NCBI GenBank assembly: GCA_902825865.1
Contig: CADECX010000001.1
Span: 1 to 64,000, forward strand
Length of the DNA: 64,000 nucleotides
Direction of reading: 5' to 3'
DNA from: an uncultured Alphaproteobacteria bacterium
GTDB taxonomy: Bacteria > Pseudomonadota > Alphaproteobacteria > Micropepsales > Micropepsaceae
The position numbers and the translations under genes are program-made. Every line of letters begins with the position of its first letter. Position 1 is the first letter of the stretch. A model generated the notes under the pieces. It saw only the letters and a program-made list of their open reading frames with translations. It was not told where the DNA came from and did no database searches. Below are positions 56,678-64,000 of this stretch, piece after piece.

Positions 56678-59398
56678 TTGAGCGACAATTCCAACACGAT
56701 AAGCCCGCCGGAAGGCACTGTTCCAACCGCGACCATCGCGGTCGAAGATGAGCTGAAACGCTCGTATCTCGATTATGCGATGAGTGTGATCGTGCAGCGT
56801 GCGCTGCCCGACGCGCGCGACGGCTTGAAGCCGGTGCATCGCCGCATCCTCTTTTCGATGCACGAGAACGGCTACGATTGGAACAAGGCTTATCGCAAAT
56901 CCGCCCGCGTGGTCGGCGATGTGATCGGCAAGTACCATCCGCACGGCGACCAATCGATCTACGACGCGCTGGTGCGCATGGCGCAGGATTTTTCCATGCG
57001 CGCGCCGCTGATCGACGGCCAGGGCAATTTCGGCTCGGTGGACGGCGATCCGCCCGCCGCGATGCGTTACACCGAAGTGCGCCGCGCCAAGATCGCGCAT
57101 GCGCTGACCGAGGATATCGACAAGGAAACCGTCGAATTCCGCGACAACTACGATGGCACCGAAAGAGAGCCGTCGGTGCTGCCGTCGCGCTTCCCCAATC
57201 TCCTGGTCAACGGCTCGTCCGGCATCGCGGTTGGCATGGCGACCAATATTCCGCCCCACAATCTGGGCGAAGTGATTGATGCCTGCCTGGTCTATATCGA
57301 CGATCCATCCGTCAATCTGGAGCGGTTGACCGAGATCGTGCCCGGACCCGACTTTCCCACCGGCGCGCTGCTGATCGGCAAGCAGAATGCCCGCGCCGCC
57401 TTGGCGCGGGGCCGCGGCTCGATCCTGATGCGGGCGCGCTGCGCCGTGGAAGAGATTCGCAAGGACCGCGAAGCCATTATCGTCACCGAACTGCCCTATC
57501 AGGTGAACAAGGCGATGCTGATCGAGCGCATTGCCGAGTTGGTGCGTGACAAGCGCATCGAAGGCATCTCCGACATCCGTGACGAAAGCGACCGCTCCGG
57601 CATGCGGATGGTGATCGAGCTCAAGCGCGACGCCTCCAGCGACGTGGTGCTCAACCAGCTCTATCGTTTCTCCAGCCTGCAGCAGAGCTTCGGCGTCAAT
57701 ATGCTGGCGCTGAATGACGGCCGCCCGGTTCAGATGAACCTCAAGGAGCTGCTGGCCGCCTTTGTGGGTTTTCGTGAAGAAGTCGTCACCCGCCGCACCA
57801 AGTTCGACCTGTCGAAAGCCCGCGACCGCGGCCATATCCTGGTCGGCCTGGCCGTCGCGGTGGCCAATATCGACGAAGTGATCAAGCTGATCCGGGCGGC
57901 GCCCGACGCCACGGCGGCGCGCGAGCAATTGATGGCGCGCGCCTGGCCGGCCAAGGACGTTGGTCCCCTGGTGGCCCTGATCGCCGATCCCCGCCACAAG
58001 GTGGAAGAGGGCAATACCATCCGGCTGTCGGAAGAGCAGGCCAAGGCGATCCTGGACCTGCGCCTGCAGCGCCTGACCGCGCTGGGCCGCGACGAAATCA
58101 ACGACGAGGCCCAGAAGCTGGGCCTGGCGATCGCCGATTATCTCGACATTCTGTCGTCACGCGGGCGGGTGCTGACGATTATCCGCGACGAACTCGCGGC
58201 CATCCGCAATGAATTCGCCACCCCGCGCAAGACCGAGCTGATCGACGCGGAAATCGAGCTGGAAGACGAGGCGCTGATCGAGCGCGAGGATGTCGCGGTC
58301 ACCGTCACCCATAATGGTTATATCAAGCGTACGCCGCTGGCCGAATACCGGGTGCAGGGACGCGGCGGCAAGGGCCGTTCGGGCATGGCGACTCGGGATG
58401 AGGATTTCGTCACCAGCCTGTTTGTCGCCTCCACCCATGCCTGGCTGCTGTTCTTTTCCTCCACCGGCATGGCCTACAAGCTCAAGGTCTGGCGGCTGCC
58501 GGAAGCGCGCATCGCCGGCAAGGGCAAGGCGATGGTCAATCTGCTGCCGCTGGCCGAGGGCGAGCGCATCACCACCATCCTGCCTTTGCCGGAAAACGAG
58601 GCGGAGTGGGAAAGCCTCAATGTGGTGTTCGCCACCCGCTCCGGCGATGTGCGGCGCAACCAGTTGTCGGATTTCGCCCAGGTCAACAAGAACGGCAAGA
58701 TCGCCATGAAGCTGGCCGAGGGCGACGGCATCATCGGCGTCGCCACCTGCACCGACGCCGACGATTTCCTGCTCACCACGAGGGGCGGCAAGGCGATCCG
58801 TTTCCCGGTCGGCGATGTGCGCGTCTTCAAGGGTCGCGATTCCACCGGCGTACGCGGCATCAAGCTTGCGGCAAGCGACGAAGTTGTCAGCCTGGCGTTG
58901 CTCTATCATTCCGACGCCACCAGCGCGGAAGCGCGCGCCTATCTCAAGCAGGCCAGTGCCGCGCGGCGCGCCGAAAGCGGCGAGGCGGAAGCGCCCGTCG
59001 AGGCGGATGAGGATGCCGAAGAGGGCGTCGAGGAAGCCACCCTGACCTCGGAACGCTATGCGGCGCTGGGCGCGCGCGAGCAGCTTGTGCTCACCATGTC
59101 GCAAACCGGCTTCGGCAAGCGCAGTTCCTCCTACGAGTATCGCGTCACCGGCCGCGGCGGTTCGGGCATTGTCGCCATCGGCATGGGCAAGAAGAACAGC
59201 GCCGTGATCGCCTCCTTCCCGGTGGAGGAGAGCGACGATCTGATGCTGATCTCCGATGCCGGGCAGACCATCCGGGTCGCGGTGTCGGGCATTTCGGTGC
59301 AGGGCCGCGCCGCGCAGGGCGTTACGGTCTTCCGCGTCGACGAGGGTGAAAAAGTCGTGTCGGTGGAACGCATCGCCGATGTCGGCGGCGGCGAATGA
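56678..59398 (+). CDS. gyrA: DNA gyrase subunit A
   Basis: Breakage-reunion subunit of gyrase, 906 residues. The catalytic Tyr131 is in RYTEVR. The CTD has a GyrA box of form QGRGGKG, which separates it from ParC. In the quinolone pocket the sequence is [18 protein letters not shown]: residue 92, equivalent to E. coli Ser83, is Gln, while the Asp87 equivalent is kept. An acidic insertion (about residues 764-790) lies in the CTD. Start codon TTG at 56678 with GAGG about 9 bases upstream. Overlaps coaD by ATGA. Confidence 0.97.
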   Translation: MSDNSNTISPPEGTVPTATIAVEDELKRSYLDYAMSVIVQRALPDARDGLKPVHRRILFSMHENGYDWNKAYRKSARVVGDVIGKYHPHGDQSIYDALVRMAQDFSMRAPLIDGQGNFGSVDGDPPAAMRYTEVRRAKIAHALTEDIDKETVEFRDNYDGTEREPSVLPSRFPNLLVNGSSGIAVGMATNIPPHNLGEVIDACLVYIDDPSVNLERLTEIVPGPDFPTGALLIGKQNARAALARGRGSILMRARCAVEEIRKDREAIIVTELPYQVNKAMLIERIAELVRDKRIEGISDIRDESDRSGMRMVIELKRDASSDVVLNQLYRFSSLQQSFGVNMLALNDGRPVQMNLKELLAAFVGFREEVVTRRTKFDLSKARDRGHILVGLAVAVANIDEVIKLIRAAPDATAAREQLMARAWPAKDVGPLVALIADPRHKVEEGNTIRLSEEQAKAILDLRLQRLTALGRDEINDEAQKLGLAIADYLDILSSRGRVLTIIRDELAAIRNEFATPRKTELIDAEIELEDEALIEREDVAVTVTHNGYIKRTPLAEYRVQGRGGKGRSGMATRDEDFVTSLFVASTHAWLLFFSSTGMAYKLKVWRLPEARIAGKGKAMVNLLPLAEGERITTILPLPENEAEWESLNVVFATRSGDVRRNQLSDFAQVNKNGKIAMKLAEGDGIIGVATCTDADDFLLTTRGGKAIRFPVGDVRVFKGRDSTGVRGIKLAASDEVVSLALLYHSDATSAEARAYLKQASAARRAESGEAEAPVEADEDAEEGVEEATLTSERYAALGAREQLVLTMSQTGFGKRSSSYEYRVTGRGGSGIVAIGMGKKNSAVIASFPVEESDDLMLISDAGQTIRVAVSGISVQGRAAQGVTVFRVDEGEKVVSVERIADVGGGE

Positions 59399-59904
59399 GC
59401 GCCAAAAGACTCACGGCGCTTTATCCCGGCACCTTCGATCCGGTGACCCTGGGCCATCTGGACATCATCAAGCGCGCCGTCAAGCTGGTCGATCATCTGG
59501 TGATCGGGGTGGCCACCAATGCGTCCAAGAGCCCGATGTTCACCTTGCAGGAACGGGTGGCGATGGTGAAAGCCGAGGCCGAAAAACTCGCGGCCGGGCA
59601 AGCCAGCATCGAAGTGGTGGCGTTCGACAGCCTGCTGGTCAAGTTCGCCGCCCAGGTCGGCGCCTCGATGATCATTCGCGGCCTGCGCGCAGTGTCGGAT
59701 TTCGAGTATGAATTCCAGATGGTGGCGATGAACCAGCGCCTGAACACCGAGATCGAAACCGTCTTCCTGATGGCCGACCCGCGGCATCAGGCGATTTCGT
59801 CCAAGCTGGTCAAGGAAATCGCCGTGCTGGGCGGCGATATTTCACCCTTCACCACCCCCGCCGTAGCCCAGGCGCTCATCACACGCAGCAAGGAAAAGAC
59901 CTAA
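59395..59904 (+). CDS. coaD: Phosphopantetheine adenylyltransferase
   Basis: Fourth step of coenzyme A synthesis, 169 residues. [18 protein letters not shown] contains the T/HxGH nucleotide-transfer motif, and [22 protein letters not shown] and SSKLVKEIA are typical of CoaD. Coupled to gyrA (ATGA) and to the following isomerase gene (TAATG), as in many alphaproteobacteria. Confidence 0.96.
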   Translation: MSAKRLTALYPGTFDPVTLGHLDIIKRAVKLVDHLVIGVATNASKSPMFTLQERVAMVKAEAEKLAAGQASIEVVAFDSLLVKFAAQVGASMIIRGLRAVSDFEYEFQMVAMNQRLNTEIETVFLMADPRHQAISSKLVKEIAVLGGDISPFTTPAVAQALITRSKEKT

Positions 59905-60374
59905 TGGCCGACTATCTCATTCTCGATCTCAAGGACGGACCGGTGAAGATCAAGCTGCGTCCCGACCTGGCGCCCAATCATGTCGAGCGCATCAAGGAGC
60001 TGGCAGGCAGCGGATTTTATGACGGCATCGTTTTTCACCGCGTCATTCCCGGCTTCATGGCCCAGACCGGCGATCCCACCGGCACCGGCAGCGGCGGTTC
60101 GGATCTGCCCGATCTCAAGGCGGAATTTTCCAACGAGAAGCATACGCGCGGCACGGTATCGGCGGCGCGCAGCCAAAATCCCAACAGCGCCAACAGCCAA
60201 TTCTATATCTGCTTCGATGATGCGCCCTGGCTGGACCGGCAATATTCGGTCTGGGGCGAAGTGGTCGAGGGCATGGACAATGTCGACAAGATCAAAAAGG
60301 GCGGCGAGCACAATAACGGCACCATCAGCGGCGATCCCGACAAGATCGTGAAGGCGCGGATCGAGACCGCTTAG
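59904..60374 (+). CDS. Cyclophilin-type peptidyl-prolyl isomerase
   Basis: Cyclophilin of 156 residues without signal peptide, so cytoplasmic. FHRVIPGFMAQTGDPTGTGSGG holds the catalytic Arg and neighbours, and SANSQFYICFDDAPWLD the rest of the site. Related genomes often carry two isomerase genes here before queA; only this one is present, and three other genes intervene before queA. Confidence 0.95.
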   Translation: MADYLILDLKDGPVKIKLRPDLAPNHVERIKELAGSGFYDGIVFHRVIPGFMAQTGDPTGTGSGGSDLPDLKAEFSNEKHTRGTVSAARSQNPNSANSQFYICFDDAPWLDRQYSVWGEVVEGMDNVDKIKKGGEHNNGTISGDPDKIVKARIETA

Positions 60375-60898
60375 GCCAGGCGGGCCGCGACAAAGGCGGC
60401 CAGATCGCCGCCCTCATAAAGGTAGCTGCGGATTCCCGCGCCCGCGGCTGCGTCCATATCGCCTTGCGTGTTTCCGATCAGGAAGCTCGCCTGTTTGTCG
60501 ACCGGCCAGCGCGCCAAGAGGTCCAGCACCATGCCGGGCCGAGGCTTGCGGCGCCGGCAGGCGCGGCGGTATTCGGGCCGTACGCCGTCGATATGGTGCG
60601 GGCAATATTCGAAGGCATCGACATGGGCGCCCTCGCGCGCCAATTCCTGGCGCATCCAGGCATGCAGCGCATCGACATCGCTCTCCTGGTAATAACCCCG
60701 CGCCACACCGGCCTGATTGGTCACCACGAAAACGAAATAGCCGGCCTCATTGCACAAACGGATGGCGGCCTTGGCGCCTTGCAGCCATTGGAATTCCTCG
60801 GGCCGGTGCAGATAGCCGACATCGCGGTTGAGCGTGCCGTCGCGATCGAAGAACACGGCGGGACGCGATTGCGATTTGGTGGAATTTGTTACTGGCAC
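60371..60898 (-). CDS. HAD phosphatase, GmhB-like
   Basis: HAD-superfamily phosphatase of 175 residues with catalytic FFDRDGTLNRDVGYL, VVTNQAGVARG and KPRPGMVLDLL, the pattern of D-glycero-D-manno-heptose-1,7-bisphosphate 7-phosphatase. In GmhB a zinc ion is held by C-x-H and C-x-C; here CPHH is kept but the second pair reads C114-R-R116, so one ligand is lost. It may therefore differ in zinc binding or substrate. No other heptose gene adjoins. Stop interlocks with the isomerase (TTAG). Confidence 0.82.
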   Translation of the reverse strand: MPVTNSTKSQSRPAVFFDRDGTLNRDVGYLHRPEEFQWLQGAKAAIRLCNEAGYFVFVVTNQAGVARGYYQESDVDALHAWMRQELAREGAHVDAFEYCPHHIDGVRPEYRRACRRRKPRPGMVLDLLARWPVDKQASFLIGNTQGDMDAAAGAGIRSYLYEGGDLAAFVAARLA

Positions 60899-61034
60899 TT
60901 TCGAACCATTGTTTTAAAGCTGTCATGCGCAAGGCAAGCCGATTTACAGATAGAAGATTTATTCTGCAATATTTCGTGTGTCGGCCCCGGCAATTCGGCA
61001 TCCTACAAGCAGCACGTTTTCAGACCGGTGCATC

Positions 61035-62162
61035 GTGACCCAGCCCATCCCTTTTATAGACCTTCAAGCCCAGCGCCGCCGATTGGGTGCGCCGCTGGAA
61101 GCCGCCATCAAGGCGGCGGTCGAAGGCGGGCAGTGGATATTGGGACCACAGGTCGCCCAATTCGAGAAAGATATTGCCGCCTGGGCCGGGGTGAAGCACG
61201 CCATTGCCTGCGCCAACGGCACCGATGCGCTGCTGCTGGTGCTCAAGGCCTGGGGGGTGGGGCCGGGCGACGCGGTGTTTGTGCCGGCTTTCACCTTCGC
61301 GGCCTCGGCGGAGGTGGTGGCGCTGGCGGGCGCGGCACCGGTGTTTGTGGATGTGTTGTCCGACACCTTCAACATGGATCCGGTGAGCCTGGAAGCCGCC
61401 ATCGCCATGGTCAAACAGGGCGGCAAGCTGACGCCCAAGGTGGTGATGCCGGTCGATCTGTTCGGCCAGCCCGCCGACTATCGCAGTCTGGCGCCCATCG
61501 CCAAGCGTGAAGGCCTCAAGCTTTTCTGCGACACGGCGCAGGGTTTTGGCGGAGTGATGGACGGCAAGCGCGCCGGCGCTATTGGTGACGCGGCGGCGAC
61601 CAGTTTCTTCCCCGCCAAACCGCTGGGCTGTTATGGCGATGGCGGCGCCTGTTTCACCAACGACGATAAACTGAAAGACCTGCTGCTGAGCCTGCGCATG
61701 CACGGCCAGGGCAGCGACCGTTACGAACATGTCCATATCGGGCTGAATTCGCGGCTGGATACGATTCAGGCCGCGATCCTGATCGAGAAGTTGAAAATCT
61801 TTGAAGACGAAATCGACAAGCGCAATCAGGTGGCGCGCCGCTACGACCAGGCTTTTGCCGAGTCCAACCGGATCAAGACGCCTTTTGTGCTGGAGGGTGT
61901 CACTTCGAGCTGGGCGCAATATACGTTGCAGGTCCAGGACCGCGCCGCCTTTCAGGCGGCTCTGAAAGCGGCTGGCGTGCCGACCATGGTCTATTACCCG
62001 ATTCCCTTATCCCGCCAGCCCGCCTATGCCCACTATCCCGGCGTGCCGACGCCCGTCAGCGATGCCCTGAGCAGTCACGTTGTCAGCCTGCCCATGCACC
62101 CCTATCTGGACGAGGACACCCAGGACCGCATCATCGCGGCGGTTCTCGCAACCGCCGGATAA
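61035..62162 (+). CDS. DegT/DnrJ/EryC1 family PLP aminotransferase
   Basis: Sugar aminotransferase of 375 residues. IPFIDLQAQRRRL starts the family fold; CANGTDALLLVLKAWGVGPGDAVFVPAFTFAASAE follows the usual pattern, and Lys195 in FFPAKPLGCYGDGGA is the PLP lysine. It most resembles WbpE-type enzymes that aminate UDP-3-keto sugars for surface polysaccharides. Start GTG at 61035 fits the family; another GTG at 60978 is possible and neither has a good ribosome site. The upstream 136 bases are AT-rich compared with the rest of the window. Confidence 0.85.
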   Translation: MTQPIPFIDLQAQRRRLGAPLEAAIKAAVEGGQWILGPQVAQFEKDIAAWAGVKHAIACANGTDALLLVLKAWGVGPGDAVFVPAFTFAASAEVVALAGAAPVFVDVLSDTFNMDPVSLEAAIAMVKQGGKLTPKVVMPVDLFGQPADYRSLAPIAKREGLKLFCDTAQGFGGVMDGKRAGAIGDAAATSFFPAKPLGCYGDGGACFTNDDKLKDLLLSLRMHGQGSDRYEHVHIGLNSRLDTIQAAILIEKLKIFEDEIDKRNQVARRYDQAFAESNRIKTPFVLEGVTSSWAQYTLQVQDRAAFQAALKAAGVPTMVYYPIPLSRQPAYAHYPGVPTPVSDALSSHVVSLPMHPYLDEDTQDRIIAAVLATAG

Positions 62163-62182
62163 ATAAGGGATAAAGTTCCTCC

Positions 62183-62210
62183 TTGCGACGTCCTGCCGCA
62201 GGTCTATAGT
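62183..62210 (+). promoter_or_regulatory. Probable promoter of the DUF2189 gene
   Basis: TTGCGA and TATAGT lie 16 bases apart; the start would be near 62217, giving a leader of about 120 bases. Confidence 0.5.
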
Positions 62211-62338
62211 GAGGTCACTGGTACAGGTCCACGGGTTCGCCGTGACCGACGGTTGTCCTCTTCCGATCAACCCTCTTGCGATCAAAGAGACCAGCCGCCA
62301 GGCCAAGGCGCGCCCCGCAAAGCAACGGGAGAGGCGCC

Positions 62339-63205
62339 ATGACCATCAGAAACCCCATCGAATGGAGCGGAGCGCAGCTGGTTTCGGCGGCCCATGCCGC
62401 CAGCGCGGTCGGCCGTTCGATCGATCACATGCGCGATGTGGCGCATTCGCCCGCGCCCGCGATCCGGCGCATCGCCGCCGCCGATGTCTGGCAGTCGCTG
62501 CGCCAGGGCTTCGCGGATTTCACGGCCTATCGCAGCGATGTGATCTTTCTTTGCGCCACCTATGCGATCGCCGGCCTGGTCCTGGCGCGTTTGGCCTTCG
62601 GCTCGGACCTGCTGCCGCTGGTGTTTCCGCTGGCCTCGGGCTTTGCCATCATCGGGCCGCTGGCGGCCGTCGGTCTGTATGAGATGAGCCGGCGGCGCGA
62701 GCAGGGCGCCGAAGTGGGCTGGGCCAATGCCTTCGATGTTCTCAAGGCGCCCGCCATCGGCGGGATCGCCGCCCTGGGCCTGCTTTTGATCGCCGTGTTC
62801 CTGGCTTGGCTGGCGACCGCCTGGGCGATCTTCGAATTTACCCTGGCGCCCATTCTGCCGCGTTCGCCCAGTCCCGAAATTTTCGCCCAGGCGGTGTTCT
62901 TCACCAGCCAGGGGCAGCAGATGATCCTGTGGGGCATGGGGATCGGCTTCCTCTTCGCCCTGCTGGCGATGATGGTCAGCGTGGTGTCCTTCCCGCTGCT
63001 GCTGGACCGCGATTGCGGGTTGGATACCGCCATCGGCACCTCGTTCAGGGCGGTCTTGGCCAATCCTGCGCCCATGGCGCTATGGGGTCTGACCGTGGCG
63101 GCGCTTCTGCTGGCCGGCTCCGCGCTGGTCTTTGTCGGGCTGATGGTGGTCGTACCGGTGCTCGGCCATGCCACCTGGCATTTGTATCGCAAGCTGATTG
63201 CCTAG
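62339..63205 (+). CDS. DUF2189 family membrane protein
   Basis: Integral membrane protein of 288 residues with about six hydrophobic segments. DVWQSLRQGFADFTAY and GLYEMSRRREQGAEVGWANAFD are features of DUF2189, an uncharacterised family. GGGAG lies upstream of ATG at 62339. A second ATG 63 bases upstream gives a basic, non-conserved extension and is rejected. Function unknown. Confidence 0.82.
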   Translation: MTIRNPIEWSGAQLVSAAHAASAVGRSIDHMRDVAHSPAPAIRRIAAADVWQSLRQGFADFTAYRSDVIFLCATYAIAGLVLARLAFGSDLLPLVFPLASGFAIIGPLAAVGLYEMSRRREQGAEVGWANAFDVLKAPAIGGIAALGLLLIAVFLAWLATAWAIFEFTLAPILPRSPSPEIFAQAVFFTSQGQQMILWGMGIGFLFALLAMMVSVVSFPLLLDRDCGLDTAIGTSFRAVLANPAPMALWGLTVAALLLAGSALVFVGLMVVVPVLGHATWHLYRKLIA

Positions 63206-63213
63206 CGCGGTTC

Positions 63214-63295
63214 TTTTGCCCCCTGGCGTTGTCGCTCGTCGCTCATGGGCGCTTTACTGCCCACATCGCTCCTCGCTCCTAGCCAGGGGCCAAAA
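63214..63295. repeat. Long intergenic inverted repeat before queA
   Basis: Arms TTTTGCCCCCTGGC (63214-63227) and GCCAGGGGCCAAAA (63282-63295) pair with one mismatch. The loop holds a smaller TGGGC/GCCCA stem and a direct repeat TCGCTC-x-TCGCTC on each side. It fills most of the gap between DUF2189 and queA and may act as terminator. Confidence 0.6.
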
Positions 63296-63336
63296 TCCCT
63301 CGCGCTAACATGGGGTGCCTGATATAGGCCCCCGCC

Positions 63337-64000
63337 ATGGATGTCAGCCTGTTCGATTTCGACCTGCCGGATGAGCGTATCGCGCTCAGACCGGCGTCCC
63401 CACGCGACAGCGCCCGGCTGATGGTGGTCGAGGCGGACGGACGTATCCTCCATCGCAGCTTGCGCGATCTGCCGGACTATTTGCGGGCAGGCGATGCGGT
63501 GCTGGTCAATGACACGAAGGTGTTTCCCGCGCGGCTTCATGGCCAGCGGTTGCGCGAAACCGGTCCCGCAAAGATAGAGGTCCTTTTGCATCAGCGGTTG
63601 GCGGCGGACCGCTATCGCGTGTTGGCGCGGCCCGCACGCAAGCTGGCGCCCGGCGACGATTTGCAATTCGGTTCCTTGAAAGCGCGGGTGATCGCGCGCG
63701 GCGAGGATGGCGAAGCCGAGATTGCATTCGCACTGTCGGGCGCAGCCTTGGACGCGGCCGTCGCCGCCGAGGGCGAGATGCCGCTGCCGCCCTATATCGC
63801 GGGAAAACGCAAAGCCGATGCGCGCGATGTGTCGGACTATCAAACCATCTTCGCGCGGCAATCCGGTTCGGTGGCCGCGCCCACGGCGGGATTGCATTTC
63901 ACGCCGGAATTGTTCGCGGCGCTGAAGAAAAAGGGCGTAACGCGCGAAGCGGTGACCCTGCATGTCGGGTTGGGCACCTTCCTGCCGGTCACCGCAACCG
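63337..64000 (+). CDS. queA: S-adenosylmethionine:tRNA ribosyltransferase-isomerase (5' part)
   Basis: QueA of the queuosine pathway; 221 codons are present and the gene runs off the window. FDFDLPDERIALRPASPRDSARLMV, VNDTKVFPARLHG and SVAAPTAGLHFT are family motifs. In related genomes it follows the isomerase genes after coaD directly and precedes tgt; here three genes lie between. Confidence 0.96.
   Translation, partial: MDVSLFDFDLPDERIALRPASPRDSARLMVVEADGRILHRSLRDLPDYLRAGDAVLVNDTKVFPARLHGQRLRETGPAKIEVLLHQRLAADRYRVLARPARKLAPGDDLQFGSLKARVIARGEDGEAEIAFALSGAALDAAVAAEGEMPLPPYIAGKRKADARDVSDYQTIFARQSGSVAAPTAGLHFTPELFAALKKKGVTREAVTLHVGLGTFLPVTAT

Overview
The window is a dense, GC-rich (about 60-65%) stretch of an alphaproteobacterial chromosome. 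That placement is an inference. It rests on conserved alphaproteobacterial gene orders (rpsF-rpsR-rplI; fabD-fabG-acpP-fabF-mltG-yicC-gmk; lptF-lptG-lptD-surA-pdxA-rsmA opposite pepA-holC; tatAB-serS-surE-lytM-DUF815-yajC-secD; gyrA-coaD-ppi...queA), an HdaA-type DnaA regulator, a PleC/DivJ-like histidine kinase, and a GAAC-N7-GAAC LexA box before ssb. The genus cannot be fixed from the sequence alone. I see no rRNA, tRNA, CRISPR array, insertion sequence or prophage.

Layout: 1-1644 carries the ribosomal operon rpsF-rpsR-rplI on the minus strand, with its promoter and terminator. 1770-4330 holds two tandem, translationally coupled MFS carriers. 4347-10342 is the fatty-acid synthesis block followed by mltG, yicC and gmk. 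10339-18389 (minus) is the outer-membrane biogenesis block lptF-lptG-lptD-surA with pdxA and rsmA. 18500-21402 holds pepA, holC and a TPR membrane protein. 21377-25625 (minus) holds ABC-F, lpxD and a third MFS carrier. 25707-27411 holds ndk, an SDR and a small protein. 27408-29062 is purM-purN. 29216-35251 runs DUF2066, a CDP-alcohol transferase, hdaA, ppk1 and ppx. 35399-43202 is the protein-export neighbourhood (tatA, tatB, serS, surE, lytM lipoprotein, DUF815 ATPase, yajC, secD). 43422-48639 holds a PuuD-like membrane protein, a phytoene-synthase/NDUFAF6-like protein, hpf, trmFO and small hypotheticals. 48718-55969 is uvrA to ssb with an accessory block inside. 55950-64000 holds a serine-protease-like lipoprotein, gyrA, coaD, ppi, a GmhB-like phosphatase, a DegT aminotransferase, DUF2189 and the 5' part of queA.

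Most of this is ordinary housekeeping. The unusual points are where conserved blocks are broken. tatC is absent after tatB, and a histidine kinase sits there. secF (and the Mth938/NDUFAF3-like gene often next to it) is absent after secD. uvrA and ssb are pushed apart by fkbM, a small secreted-type protein and an SGNH/MBOAT pair. serS carries an extra stretch of about 50 residues with low GC. Two small proteins of the same unnamed family occur 5.4 kb apart. Seven of nine convergent gene pairs end in reciprocally overlapping stop codons (a 4-base YTAR overlap). No stretch longer than 300 bases lacks a gene; the larger gaps hold the promoters, terminators and palindromic repeats listed.
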